A stretch of 64,000 bases of DNA from Microcella alkalica (lineage in GTDB: Bacteria; Actinomycetota; Actinomycetes; Actinomycetales; Microbacteriaceae). The stretch spans positions 186,001 to 250,000 of the forward strand of contig NZ_JACGWX010000003.1 of assembly GCF_014137945.1 (NCBI RefSeq), written 5' to 3'. How positions within the stretch are numbered: the stretch's first letter is position 1; the number at the start of each line of letters is the position of its first letter. This document shows positions 35,009-43,840 of the stretch, piece by piece. The translations under genes were made by a program, and so were the position numbers. A model generated the notes under the pieces. That model made no database searches. It had not been told where the DNA came from and saw nothing but the letters and a program-made list of their open reading frames with translations.

Positions 35009-36703
35009 TCAGAGGACGGGCGGGGGCCAGGAGGCGATGCGGTCGGCGACCGCGGCGCGAGCCGTCCCGGCGCTGTCGGCGGCGAGGGCGAGCGCGGCGA
35101 GCTCCTTCGCCTCCTCGACGGTGCGCAGCGCGAGCTCGGCGCGCACGTCGGCGATCGAGGTCGACGACATCGACAGGCTCGTCGCGCCGAGGCCGACGAG
35201 CACGAGGGCGAGGCGCGGGTCGGCTGCGGCCTCCCCGCAGATGCCGACGGGCACGTCGTGCTCGGCCCCGGCGCGGCCGACCTGCTCGATGAGGCGCAGC
35301 ACGGCCGGGTGCCACGGGTCCTGGAAGGCCGAGACGGTGCCGAGCAGCCGGTCGGCTGCGAAGACGTACTGGGTCAGGTCGTTCGTGCCGATGCTCATGA
35401 AATCGGCGTTCGCGGCGACGTGGTCGGCCATGATCGCGCACGAGGGCACCTCGACCATGACGCCGGCGACGGCGATGCCGAGCTCGTGGGCGAGGTCGCG
35501 GAAGTAGCGCGCCTCGCCGGCGGTCGACACCATCGGGGCCATGACCTGCACGTGCGCCTGGCTCGCGGCCGCGGCCGTCGCGAGGGCGGTGAGCTGGTCG
35601 CGCAGCACCTCCTCGTGCGCGGCGAGCGCGCGCAGGCCGCGGCGGCCGAGCGCGGGGTTCTCCTCGCCCTGGTCGGTGAGGAAGGCGAGGGGCTTGTCGG
35701 CGCCCGCGTCGAGCACCCGCACGACGACCTTCTGACCGGGGAACTGCGCGAAGACATCCCGGTAGGTCGCCGCCTGCTCGTCGACGCTCGGCGCCTTCTC
35801 GGCCCCCAGGAAGAGGACCTCGGTGCGGAAGAGCCCGACGCCCTCGGCGCCGCGAGCGACGGCCTCGCGCGCCGACTCGGGAGAGCCGATGTTCGCCAGC
35901 AGCGGCACGGCGCGGCCGTCGGCGAGGCGGCCCGGCCCGCTGCTCGCGGCGCGGATGGCCTGGAGCGTCGCGGTGCGCTGCCGGGCGAGGTCGATGCGCT
36001 CCTGGGCCGGATCGCGCTCGACGGTGCCGTTCTCGGCGTCGACGAGCACGAGGTCGCCGTCGATGAGGTCGGCCGCGTCGGTCGCGCCGACGATCGCGGT
36101 GATGCCCTTCTCACGGGCGAGGATCGCCGTGTGCGAGGTGGGGCCGCCGTCGGTCGTGACGAGCGCGAGCACGCGCTCCAGGTCGAGGGTCGCGGTGTCG
36201 GCGGGAGCGAGGTCGCGCGCGACCAGCACGAACGGCGTCGCCGATTCGGGGATGCCCGGGGCGGGCAGCCCCTGCAGGCGGGCGATCGCGCGGCGCGCGA
36301 CGTCATCGAGGTCACCGGCCCGCTCGCCGAGATAGCCGCCCATCCCCGCGAGGAGCTCGCGGAAGGTCGTCATCGCGGCGTGGATCGCGTGCTCGGCGGT
36401 CGCGCCGTCCTCCGTGCGGTGCTGCACGTCGGCGGCGAGCGCCGGATCCTCCGCCATCATCGCGAGGGCGTCGAGAACCTCGGCGGCCGTGCCGCCCGCG
36501 GCTTCGCCCCGCTCGCGCAGCTGGGCGGCGGTCGCCGCGAGCGCCTCGGTCGCGCGCGCCTGCTCCTCGGCGGGTGCGAGGGTGCTCGGCCGGTCGCTCG
36601 GGTCGGGGACGGGGTCGGGCATGCGCAGCACGGGGCCGACCGCGGTGCCGCGGCCGATGCCGATGCCGCGCATGAGGGCCGGGCGGGTCGAGGTGCCGCT
36701 CAC
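35009..36703 (-). CDS. ptsI: PTS enzyme I (PEP-protein phosphotransferase)
   Basis: A 564-residue EI, the first phosphotransfer protein of the PTS. It autophosphorylates from phosphoenolpyruvate on His191 (GGPTSHTAILAR) and passes the phosphate to HPr. The N-terminal HPr-binding helical domain and the C-terminal PEP-binding barrel with GVGLFRTEVLFLG, MVEVPS, SIGTNDLTQY and VGICGEAAADP are intact. The GTG start overlaps the ptsH stop by four bases (GTGA). Its place inside the mannitol locus suggests EI and HPr are made together with the mannitol permease. Confidence 0.96.
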   Translation of the reverse strand: MSGTSTRPALMRGIGIGRGTAVGPVLRMPDPVPDPSDRPSTLAPAEEQARATEALAATAAQLRERGEAAGGTAAEVLDALAMMAEDPALAADVQHRTEDGATAEHAIHAAMTTFRELLAGMGGYLGERAGDLDDVARRAIARLQGLPAPGIPESATPFVLVARDLAPADTATLDLERVLALVTTDGGPTSHTAILAREKGITAIVGATDAADLIDGDLVLVDAENGTVERDPAQERIDLARQRTATLQAIRAASSGPGRLADGRAVPLLANIGSPESAREAVARGAEGVGLFRTEVLFLGAEKAPSVDEQAATYRDVFAQFPGQKVVVRVLDAGADKPLAFLTDQGEENPALGRRGLRALAAHEEVLRDQLTALATAAAASQAHVQVMAPMVSTAGEARYFRDLAHELGIAVAGVMVEVPSCAIMADHVAANADFMSIGTNDLTQYVFAADRLLGTVSAFQDPWHPAVLRLIEQVGRAGAEHDVPVGICGEAAADPRLALVLVGLGATSLSMSSTSIADVRAELALRTVEEAKELAALALAADSAGTARAAVADRIASWPPPVL

Positions 36704-36963
36704 GCGTCGTGGTCCTGCTCGAGGAAGGCGGCGAGCTCGGAGAGCACGCGCTCGTCGTCGTCGCCCGTGACGGTCAGCGTCACCTCGTCGCCGTGCTCGA
36801 TGCCGAGCGAGACGACGCCGAGGATGCTCGCGGCGTTCACGCTGCGCTCCCCCTTCTTCAGCTGCACCGCGCAGCCCGACTCGGTCACCGACTTCACGAA
36901 CAGCGCGGCGGGGCGGGCGTGGAGCCCGTGAGCGGATGCGACGACGAGAGTGCGGTCAGCCAT
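36700..36963 (-). CDS. ptsH: PTS phosphocarrier protein HPr
   Basis: An 87-residue HPr. The phosphorylated His15 is in ASAHGLHARPA. The Ser46-region motif RSVNAASILGVVSLG keeps the regulatory-site serine sequence, though HPr kinase is generally lacking in actinobacteria. The start lies inside the end of the preceding EIIB-like gene (8-base overlap), and its stop overlaps the start of ptsI. Confidence 0.96.
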   Translation of the reverse strand: MADRTLVVASAHGLHARPAALFVKSVTESGCAVQLKKGERSVNAASILGVVSLGIEHGDEVTLTVTGDDDERVLSELAAFLEQDHDA

Positions 36964-37288
36964 GGTGCTCTCCTTCGGAGGGGGCGGAGGTGGTCGAGGT
37001 GAGATGCGCGAGGGCCGCGGTCACGGCGTCCGGCCCGGTGCCGGGGGCGTCGAGCACGACGGCGGGCACGCGCCCTCCGAGCGCGGCGGAGACGGCATCG
37101 GCGTCGGCCGCGAGGTGGTGCCCGACGATCACGAGGTCGAGCGCATCGGCGCGGTCAGCGAGGTCGTCGACGGAGAGCGGCTCGACCGCCCAGTCGAGCG
37201 ACCGGTCGGCGATGGCTCCGCGGAGTCCGCGGGCGAGGAACGTGCTCGAGACGCCCGACCCGCAGACGACGGCGACCGTGCGGGTCAT
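36956..37288 (-). CDS. Free-standing PTS EIIB-like protein
   Basis: A 110-residue protein that begins VAVVCGSGVSSTFLARGL, with Cys9 in the P-loop position of EIIB domains of the lactose/cellobiose or galactitol type. The rest (LDLVIVGHHLAADADAVSAALGG) fits a small Rossmann-like EIIB fold. No matching EIIC or EIIA of that type is nearby, so its partner is unclear; it may modulate MtlR or serve a remote permease. AGGAGG precedes the ATG. It is the first gene of the ptsH-ptsI-mtlAFD series and is divergent from mtlR. Confidence 0.78.
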   Translation of the reverse strand: MTRTVAVVCGSGVSSTFLARGLRGAIADRSLDWAVEPLSVDDLADRADALDLVIVGHHLAADADAVSAALGGRVPAVVLDAPGTGPDAVTAALAHLTSTTSAPSEGEHHG

Positions 37289-37434
37289 GAGCGCCTCCTC
37301 GCGGTCGTGTGCGGAACACCCCCATGCTCGTCCGCGAGCGCCCCCGGCTCCAGCAGACTTCCTTCCCACCCCTGCGGAAGGCGCGCCGAGCATCCCGGCC
37401 CGCCGCGACCGCGGACGAGCGCGACGCGCTGGTC

Positions 37435-37440
37435 TACAGT
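37435..37440 (+). promoter_or_regulatory. Leaderless-type -10 box (TACAGT)
   Basis: TACAGT lies nine bases before the ATG at 37450. The 161-base divergent region 37289-37449 also holds the pts operon promoter. Confidence 0.45.
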
Positions 37441-37449
37441 GAGCCGGAC

Positions 37450-39357
37450 ATGGCCGACAAGTACGAGCGGATGCTCGAGCTCCTGCTGCACGCCGACGAC
37501 TGGGTGACCGCCACCGAGCTCGCCGAGCGGCTCGGCGTCACCACGCGATCGGTGCGCAGCTACGTCGCCGCGGCGAAGACCGCCGCGCACCCCCTCGTGA
37601 TCGTGACCGCGTCGACCTCGGGCTATCGCCTGAACCGCGAGGCGTACGCCGAGTTCCGCGCCGCGGGGCGCGGTCGCGGGAGCGCCGCGGAGATCCCGCA
37701 GGCGCGCGTGCACCACCTCGTGCGGCGACTCACCGATGCCGAGTCGGGGCTCGACGCGCACGAGCTCGCCGAGAGCCTCTACGTGAGCGACTCGACCCTC
37801 GAGGCCGATCTGCGCAAGGTGAAAGCGCTCGCGGAGGAGAGCGGGGCATCCCTCACGCGACGCGGCAGCTCGATCGCGCTCGTCGGGTCGGAGGCCGCCA
37901 GTCGACGGCTGCTCAGCCGCCTCCTGCAGAGCGAGAGCGCGCAGGGCGTGCTCGAGCTCGACGCGATCGAGAGCGAGTTCGGCGTCGCGGGGCTCGGTGC
38001 CTTCAAGACCGAACTCATCCAGGCGCTCGACGCCGACGGCTTCTTCATCAACGAGTACGGCATCGACGCCGTCATCCTGCACGTCGCGATCGCGGTCGAG
38101 CGCGCGCGGCGCGAGCTGCACCTGCCGCCGACCGCGACGGCCGGGAGCGACGCCGCGCCCATCAGCGCCGCGCTGCACCGACTGATCCCCGACCACTTCG
38201 CGGTCGCGGTCACGGAGGCCGACGTCGAGTACCTCGCCCGTCTGCTCACGACGCGCGTCATCGCGCCGGGGGCCGGGGCCGAGGGCGCGCCGCACGTCGA
38301 CGAGGCCGACCTCGACACCGTCCGCCGAATCGTCGACCTCGTGGCCGAGGAGTACCTCGTCGACTTCCGCGACGACGCGTTCATCGCCCGCCTCGCCCTG
38401 CACCTCGGCAACCTCGTCACCCGCGCCCGGGAGGACGCCCGATCGCGCAACCCGCTCGCGCGCTCGATCAAGAGCTCATACCCGCTCATCTTCGACATCG
38501 CGGTCTTCATCGCCTCGATCGTGCAGCGCGAGCGCGGCATCACGGTCGACGACGACGAGATCTCGTACATCGCGCTGCACCTCGGCTCGCACCTCGAGCG
38601 CGTCGCCCGCCGCGAGGAGCGCGTGACCGGGACGATCATCTGCCCGAGCTACTACGACCTGCACGCGATCCTCCGCAGCCGCATCGAGCGCGAGCTGGGC
38701 GCCGATCTCTCCATCGAGTTCGTCGTCACGCGCACCGACATCGACCCGCGCGAGCTCACGAGCGACCTCGTGATCTCGACGATCCCGTCCCCCGCGCTGC
38801 GCGAGGGCGTCGTCGTCGTGCAGCCGTTCCTGACCGACGACGACATCGACTCCATCCGCGGCGCGATCTCGCGCGTCCGCCGGCAGCGTCGACGTCAGCG
38901 CATCACCGACGAGCTGCTCGAGTACTTCGACGCCGAGCTGTTCTTCCCCGAGCCGCCGGGCGACGACCCCGAGTCGATCATCCGCGGCCTCGGCGCCGCG
39001 CTCGTCGCGGCCGACGTCGTCGACGACCGCTACGTCGACGGCGCGCTCGAGCGCGAGCGCATGTCGTCGACCGCGTTCAGCGACACCCTCGCGATGCCCC
39101 ATGCGATGGGGCTCTCCGCGGCGCGCACCGCGATCGCCCTCGCGCTGTGCCCCGCTCCCGTCGCGTGGGGGGACGCCCGGGTCTCGGTCGTGGCTCTCAT
39201 CGCGTTCAGCCCCGAGGGCAGGGCGCGCTTCCAGCCCCTGTTCGACCAGTTCGTCGACGTCTTCGCCTCGCGCCGCGAGGTCGGCGAGCTCGTGCGGGCC
39301 GGGAGCGACTTCGCCGGCTTCATCGGCGAGCTCGCGCAGCTCATCGAGCGTCGCTGA
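37450..39357 (+). CDS. mtlR: PRD-containing activator of the mannitol operon
   Basis: A 635-residue BglG/MtlR-family transcription regulator. Domains in order: an N-terminal HTH_11 (LLHADDWVTATELAERLGVTTRSVRSYV), a second HTH (LDAHELAESLYVSDSTLEADLRKV), two PTS-regulated PRD domains (about 170-400, with the LALHLGNLV and IALHLGSHLERV histidines), an EIIB-like domain (IICPSYYDLH with Cys) and an EIIA-like domain (LAMPHAMGL with His). Phosphorylation by HPr and the EII proteins should set its activity according to mannitol flux. It is divergent from the pts-mtl operon. Its 3' end overlaps the convergent hydrolase by 17 bases. Confidence 0.92.
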   Translation: MADKYERMLELLLHADDWVTATELAERLGVTTRSVRSYVAAAKTAAHPLVIVTASTSGYRLNREAYAEFRAAGRGRGSAAEIPQARVHHLVRRLTDAESGLDAHELAESLYVSDSTLEADLRKVKALAEESGASLTRRGSSIALVGSEAASRRLLSRLLQSESAQGVLELDAIESEFGVAGLGAFKTELIQALDADGFFINEYGIDAVILHVAIAVERARRELHLPPTATAGSDAAPISAALHRLIPDHFAVAVTEADVEYLARLLTTRVIAPGAGAEGAPHVDEADLDTVRRIVDLVAEEYLVDFRDDAFIARLALHLGNLVTRAREDARSRNPLARSIKSSYPLIFDIAVFIASIVQRERGITVDDDEISYIALHLGSHLERVARREERVTGTIICPSYYDLHAILRSRIERELGADLSIEFVVTRTDIDPRELTSDLVISTIPSPALREGVVVVQPFLTDDDIDSIRGAISRVRRQRRRQRITDELLEYFDAELFFPEPPGDDPESIIRGLGAALVAADVVDDRYVDGALERERMSSTAFSDTLAMPHAMGLSAARTAIALALCPAPVAWGDARVSVVALIAFSPEGRARFQPLFDQFVDVFASRREVGELVRAGSDFAGFIGELAQLIERR

Positions 39358-40156
39358 CCGGGGCCTCCTCCTCGAGGGACGACGCGAGCACCCGCGCTAC
39401 CGCCTGCGCGAGGCGCGGGCGGATGATGTGCGCGACGTTGGAGACCCGGTGGGTCGTCACGTGGCGCAGCTGCTCGACGATCCCGATGCCGCTCGGCGCG
39501 AGGAACGGGTCGAGGGCGCCGTAGACGAGATCGATCGGCACACTAACCCGAGCGAGGTCGGCGAGAGTCGTCTGCGACTCGATCGCGTTCTGCAGCGACA
39601 GCATGAACGGAGTCCAGTTCTTCTCGGTGAGCTCGAGCACGTTCTTGATCGGCGCGATCGTGGCGAGCGCCGCGGCCGTGCGCTGCGTGAACGCTGGGTT
39701 GGAGCGCAGGAACTCGTAGACGGTGAAGTAGGCGCCCATGTTCGCGCGATCGACCGGGTCGCCGATCAGGGCGGGCGGCAGGTAGATGGGCGAGCCGACG
39801 AGCACGAGGCGCGCGAGCGACTTCCGGTGCGTCGCGGCGTAGCGCGCGGCGATGAGTCCACCGAGCGAGTGGCCGACGAGGATGACCTCGCGCCGGAGCC
39901 CGAGCGAGCGGAGCGTCGCATGCAGCGCACGCTCGTGCTCGTCGAGCGTGTATGTCGCCCCCTCGGGCGCGGGCGAGGCGCCGAAACCGAGGATGTCGAG
40001 CGTGATGACGCGGAAGTGCCGCTCGAGCAGCGGCACGAGGTGGTGGAAGGTGACGGAGGACGACGCGATGCCATGGATCATCACGACCACCGGCCCGCTC
40101 CCGGAGTCGCTGGTGACCGCGAGGAGCGGTGCGCCGCGCCACGGCCGGGGTGCCAT
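39341..40156 (-). CDS. Alpha/beta hydrolase
   Basis: A 271-residue serine hydrolase. VVVMIHGIASSS (oxyanion hole) is at about residue 20-31, the nucleophile elbow GHSLGG at about 95-100, and the acid in VYGALDPFLAP; the late His is in THRVSNVAHIIRP. The substrate is unknown. The ATG at 40156 is preceded by CATAAT (40163-40168) with a six-base spacer, so the message is probably leaderless. Confidence 0.9.
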   Translation of the reverse strand: MAPRPWRGAPLLAVTSDSGSGPVVVMIHGIASSSVTFHHLVPLLERHFRVITLDILGFGASPAPEGATYTLDEHERALHATLRSLGLRREVILVGHSLGGLIAARYAATHRKSLARLVLVGSPIYLPPALIGDPVDRANMGAYFTVYEFLRSNPAFTQRTAAALATIAPIKNVLELTEKNWTPFMLSLQNAIESQTTLADLARVSVPIDLVYGALDPFLAPSGIGIVEQLRHVTTHRVSNVAHIIRPRLAQAVARVLASSLEEEAPVSDAR

Positions 40157-40162
40157 AGCCCG

Positions 40163-40168
40163 ATTATG
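40163..40168 (-). promoter_or_regulatory. Leaderless-type -10 box (CATAAT)
   Basis: CATAAT on the minus strand lies six bases before the hydrolase ATG at 40156. Confidence 0.55.
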
Positions 40169-40230
40169 GCGGATCTGCACTGCCGTGAGCCGTGCTCCCC
40201 GTCGCTCGCCGCCAAGGGGCGTCGGGGGGC

Positions 40231-40236
40231 TAGCCT
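40231..40236 (+). promoter_or_regulatory. Leaderless-type -10 box (TAGCCT)
   Basis: TAGCCT lies six bases before the ATG at 40243. Confidence 0.55.
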
Positions 40237-40242
40237 CGAAGC

Positions 40243-40701
40243 ATGCCGCTGACCGGAGAGTACGCACCCAGCACGTCCGAGTGGGCCCGCGAGCAGGCCG
40301 AGCTCTACGAGCGCACGAACGGCCAGGAGGGCAACGACCTCCGCGGCCGGCCCATCATCGTGCTGACGACGCTCGGCGCGGCGAGCGGGAAGCTGCGCAA
40401 GACGGCGCTCATGCGCGTCGAGCACGAGGGCGACTACCTCGTCGTCGCCTCGAAGGGCGGCGCGCCCGACCACCCCTCCTGGCACCGGAACCTCGTCGCG
40501 CATCCGCTCTGCGAGTTGCGGGACATGGACGACCGACGCGACTATCGCGCCCGCGAGCTCGCCGATGGCACCGAGCGCGAGCTGTGGTGGGAGCGCGCGT
40601 GCGCCGTCTGGCCCGACTACGCCGAGTACCAGAGGAAGACGGAGCGGCGCATCCCCATCTGGGTGCTCGAGGCCGTGACAGAGGACGCTGGCGATAGCTG
40701 A
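40243..40701 (+). CDS. DDN-type deazaflavin (F420)-dependent nitroreductase-family protein
   Basis: A 152-residue split-beta-barrel protein of the deazaflavin-dependent nitroreductase family (related to Mycobacterium Ddn). Typical segments are [55 protein letters not shown] and [40 protein letters not shown]. Such proteins use F420, or in some members FAD or haem-like cofactors, for quinone or nitro reduction. The substrate is unknown. It converges on sufU, with 7 bases between the stops. Confidence 0.93.
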   Translation: MPLTGEYAPSTSEWAREQAELYERTNGQEGNDLRGRPIIVLTTLGAASGKLRKTALMRVEHEGDYLVVASKGGAPDHPSWHRNLVAHPLCELRDMDDRRDYRARELADGTERELWWERACAVWPDYAEYQRKTERRIPIWVLEAVTEDAGDS

Positions 40702-40708
40702 ATCGCGA

Positions 40709-41179
40709 CTACCGGGCCACGCCCGTGCGCCGGAGTAGCAGGTCCTCCGCCGCGACCCAGGCGAGCATCGCGCATTTCACGCGCGCGACGTACTTCGAGA
40801 CGCCGCTGAGGGCCGCGGCGTCGCCGAAGCGCTCCTCGTCGAGCGGGATCGCCCCGCGCGAGCGCAGCGCCTCGCGGAAATCCTCGATGAGCGCGGTCAG
40901 CTCCTCCGGCGTCCAGGGCTCGCCCTCGGCGGCCCTCTCCTCCGCGAGCGTCGCCAGCAGCGAAGCGCTCGCCTGAGAGATCGAGCAGCCGCTGCCCTCC
41001 CACGCGACATCCGCGATGCGGTCGCCCGCGGCATCCCACCGCAGCGTGAGCGTGACCTCGTCGCCGCAGACAGGATTGCGCTGGTGGCTCGTCTCGTCGC
41101 GTGCCACCAGGCCCGTGCCGTGAGGGTGCTTCGCGTGATCCATGATGATCTGCTGGTACAGCTGCTCGAGGTCGCTCAT
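40709..41179 (-). CDS. sufU: Fe-S cluster assembly scaffold / sulfur acceptor SufU
   Basis: A 156-residue NifU-like protein of the SufU type. The three zinc or cluster cysteines are Cys38 (NPVCGDE), Cys65 (GSGCSIS) and Cys136 (VKCAML), and the characteristic SufU insertion lies between the second and third. In Gram-positive bacteria SufU takes persulfide sulfur from SufS. Its start overlaps the sufS stop by four bases (ATGA), so the pair is co-translated. The rest of the suf operon is not in the window. Confidence 0.96.
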   Translation of the reverse strand: MSDLEQLYQQIIMDHAKHPHGTGLVARDETSHQRNPVCGDEVTLTLRWDAAGDRIADVAWEGSGCSISQASASLLATLAEERAAEGEPWTPEELTALIEDFREALRSRGAIPLDEERFGDAAALSGVSKYVARVKCAMLAWVAAEDLLLRRTGVAR

Positions 41180-42483
41180 GCTCCCGCCCCCTCGCCGAGA
41201 CCGAAGAACGGGCGGATGCCCGCGACCGCGTCGATCGCGAGATCGAGCTCGTCCGGCGTCGTGTGGATTCCCGCGCTCAGCCGGAGACTCGCGCTCACGC
41301 CGAAGCGGCGGTGCAGCGGCTGCGCGCAGTGGTGGCCGACGCGCGCCGCGATGCCGCGGTCGTCGAGCACCTGACCGGCGTCGTGCGCGTGCACGCCGTC
41401 GATGACGATCGAGGCGAGGGCCACGCGCGGCGCCGGGTTGTCGACGCCGAGCATGCGGACGCCCGGTACGCGCACGAGGCCGTCGAGGAGGCGCGCGGCG
41501 AGTGCGTGCTCGGTCGCGGCGATGCGCGCCATGCCGAACTCCTCGACGAAGCGGACCGCCGCGGCGAGCCCGACCGCCTGCGAGAGACGGGGAGTGCCGG
41601 GCTCGAAGCGCTGCGGCGACGGCAGGTACTCGGCGCGGTCCATGGTGACGGTCGTGATCATCGAGCCGCCGTAGAGGAACGGCGGAAGCGCGTCGAGGAG
41701 CTCCGCGCGGCCGTAGAGCACGCCGATGCCCGTCGGGCCGTAGAGCTTGTGGCCGCTGAACACGGCGACGTCGACGTCGAGCTCTCGCGGCCTCAGCGGC
41801 AGATGCGGGGCCGACTGGCACGCGTCGAGAACGACGAGCGCGCCCACCGCGCGAGCGAGCGGAACGAGCCGATCGAGGGGCGTCACGGCGCCCGTCACGT
41901 TCGAGACGTGCGTCACGGCCAGCACGCGCGTGCGCTCGCCGATGATCTCCGCGGCCGCGTCGAGGTCGAGCCCGCCGTGGTCCAGCACCGGGATGTACCG
42001 CAGCGTCGCGCCCGTGCGGGCCGCGAGCTCCTGCCACGGGATGAGGTTGGCGTGGTGCTCGAGCTCGGTGACGACGATCTCGTCGCCCTCATGCAGCGCG
42101 AAGCGCGCGGCGTCGGTGTGCGACCCGGCTCCCCTGCCGCTGCTCGCGGTGCCGAGCGCGTACGCGACGAGGTTGAGCGCCTCGGTAGCGTGGCTCGTGA
42201 ACACGACCTCGTTGTCGTCGACGCCGAGGAAGCGCGCGATCGTGTCACGGGCATCCTCGTACGCCTCGGTGGCCTCGCCGGCGAGGAAGTGGGCTCCGCG
42301 GTTGACGGCTGCGTTCGAGGTGCGCACGAAGTCGCTCTCGGCATCGATCACCGAGTCCGGCTTCTGCGCGGTGGCCGCCGAGTCGAGGTAGACGAGGGGA
42401 TGCCCGTGCACCTCACGGCGCAGGATCGGGAAACGGGCGCGGATGCCCTCGATCTCGGCGGAGGTCAGCGGGGTGGCGAGCAC
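41176..42483 (-). CDS. sufS: Cysteine desulfurase SufS
   Basis: A 435-residue PLP-dependent class V aminotransferase-fold enzyme that removes sulfur from cysteine for Fe-S cluster assembly. The PLP lysine is Lys246 in VFSGHKLYGPTGIG; the catalytic persulfide Cys386 is in RVGHHCAQPL; HHANLIPW is also conserved. The GTG start at 42483 is preferred because the family begins at this position and TACCCT lies six bases upstream. A roughly 17-residue insertion after ALGTASS is unusual but tolerated in this family. Confidence 0.96.
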   Translation of the reverse strand: MLATPLTSAEIEGIRARFPILRREVHGHPLVYLDSAATAQKPDSVIDAESDFVRTSNAAVNRGAHFLAGEATEAYEDARDTIARFLGVDDNEVVFTSHATEALNLVAYALGTASSGRGAGSHTDAARFALHEGDEIVVTELEHHANLIPWQELAARTGATLRYIPVLDHGGLDLDAAAEIIGERTRVLAVTHVSNVTGAVTPLDRLVPLARAVGALVVLDACQSAPHLPLRPRELDVDVAVFSGHKLYGPTGIGVLYGRAELLDALPPFLYGGSMITTVTMDRAEYLPSPQRFEPGTPRLSQAVGLAAAVRFVEEFGMARIAATEHALAARLLDGLVRVPGVRMLGVDNPAPRVALASIVIDGVHAHDAGQVLDDRGIAARVGHHCAQPLHRRFGVSASLRLSAGIHTTPDELDLAIDAVAGIRPFFGLGEGAGA

Positions 42484-42489
42484 CCTTCC

Positions 42490-42495
42490 AGGGTA
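42490..42495 (-). promoter_or_regulatory. Leaderless-type -10 box (TACCCT) for sufS
   Basis: TACCCT on the minus strand lies six bases before the GTG at 42483. Confidence 0.5.
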
Positions 42496-42701
42496 GGCCG
42501 TGCCGCTGGGGCGCGAGCATGTTCGCTGCATGCACTACGAGGAGAAATTCGTCAATCCCTTTCCGCAGACCACGTCATGTGCTCGGATTGCGGAGATGCA
42601 TCGGCGGCCCGCGCCGCCCCGAACACCCTTGAGAGTCAATCGATGACGAGAGCCGCCTGCGCCGGCCCCGCCCCCGCCCCCGCCCCCCTCCCCGCGGCCC
42701 G

Positions 42702-43442
42702 ATGAGGGAGAGCGAACTCCTGACCTGCCTCGCCGAGCTCGCCCGCATCTGCGCGAATCGGCCCGAGCGCACGTCGTTCGCGAGCTCGCTCGTGCTGCAG
42801 GTGCTGCGCCCGTTCGAGGCACGCAGCGCTGCGGTGGGCGTGATCGACAGTCAGAGCTTCCTGGACGTGCGCACGATGTTCGGGTTCCCTGCGGGCGTGC
42901 TCCGAGACGGGCCTCGGTATCCGCTCCGGAGTCCCATTCCACTGGCGGACTCCGTGCGTCGCGGCGTCGTCGTCGAGGGCACGGTTCCCGAGCTGACGGC
43001 TCGATACCAGGGCTTGGAGGGTCTCGAGCTCCGCGGGGCCCACGTCATCTGCCTGCCGCTCCTCTTCCGCAGCGCCACCATCGGTGGAGTGGCCATCGCG
43101 ACCGACATCGCCCCCGATCACGCCCGGCACGCCGTCTTCTGGTCGGCCGTCGCCGACCTCGTGTCTGCGTCGATCGCGAGCGACGAGCCCACGCCGCCCG
43201 CGCGAGACCGCCCGCGCCGCTCGGCCCCGCTGAACCCGCGCCAGCGCGAGATCCTCGCGCACATGCAGCAGGGGCGCACGAACGCCCAGATCGCGCGCGC
43301 GATGAACTTCGGCACGTCCACGATCGGGCATGACATCATGCGAATCTTCGACGCCCTCGGCGTCGAGTCGAGGCGGGAAGCGGTCGCCGAGGCGGAGCGG
43401 GCGGGGCTTCTCGCGCCCAGGGAGCACGACTCCGTCGAGTAG
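42702..43442 (+). CDS. GAF-like domain LuxR-family regulator
   Basis: A 246-residue transcription factor. The N-terminal ~165 residues form an apparent GAF-type sensor (RSAAVGVIDSQSF, ADSVRRGVVVEG, HVICLPLLFRSATIGGVAIATD). The C-terminal LuxR helix-turn-helix reads LNPRQREILAHMQQGRTNAQIARAMNFGTSTIGHDIMRIFDALGV. The signal is unknown. The upstream 218-base gap (42484-42701) contains C-rich CCCCCG repeats before the start and no other gene; no clear -10 was found. It could control itself or the small membrane protein downstream. Confidence 0.85.
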   Translation: MRESELLTCLAELARICANRPERTSFASSLVLQVLRPFEARSAAVGVIDSQSFLDVRTMFGFPAGVLRDGPRYPLRSPIPLADSVRRGVVVEGTVPELTARYQGLEGLELRGAHVICLPLLFRSATIGGVAIATDIAPDHARHAVFWSAVADLVSASIASDEPTPPARDRPRRSAPLNPRQREILAHMQQGRTNAQIARAMNFGTSTIGHDIMRIFDALGVESRREAVAEAERAGLLAPREHDSVE

Positions 43443-43500
43443 CGGACGGCCGGCTGCGACCGGTCAACCCCCTGCCGTGGGGCCCTCCCGATCCGCTCTC

Positions 43501-43785
43501 ATGGAGTGCATGAACGACATCGACGCTCGTCCTGAATCCGCACCCGACCCCACGCCGTCGTCCGGCTGGGGGCTCATCGCTCCCGGGGCGGTCCTCCTCA
43601 TCATCGGGATCACGGTCGCCGCGGTGATGTTCGGCCGCGAGACTCCGGGCTCGAACGATCCGGGCGAGTTCATCGCCTGGAACGCCGGCCTCACGATCGG
43701 CGCTGCGGTCCTGGCGGGTATCGGCGCGCTGCTGCTGGCGCTGGGCTTCGTCCGTCGGCGACGCCGCGCCGCCGATCGCCGCTGA
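43501..43785 (+). CDS. Small two-helix membrane protein
   Basis: A 94-residue protein with two hydrophobic helices (about 25-45 and 62-84), a short polar loop between them and an Arg-rich C-terminus that should lie in the cytoplasm. The first ATG is used; a second ATG three codons later is equally usable. No known family was recognised. It is 58 bases downstream of the GAF-LuxR gene and may be co-transcribed with it. Confidence 0.65.
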   Translation: MECMNDIDARPESAPDPTPSSGWGLIAPGAVLLIIGITVAAVMFGRETPGSNDPGEFIAWNAGLTIGAAVLAGIGALLLALGFVRRRRRAADRR

Positions 43786-43791
43786 CGACCG

Positions 43792-43831
43792 TCGCGCGGT
43801 GCGAGGCCTGCTCGGGCCCCGCACCGCGCGA
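43792..43831. terminator. Bidirectional hairpin terminator
   Basis: TCGCGCGGTGCG and CGCACCGCGCGA form a perfect 12-bp stem with a partly paired inner loop. It lies exactly between the convergent small membrane protein (ends 43785) and pntB (ends 43841), so it can terminate both. Confidence 0.8.
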
Positions 43832-43840
43832 TGATCGACG

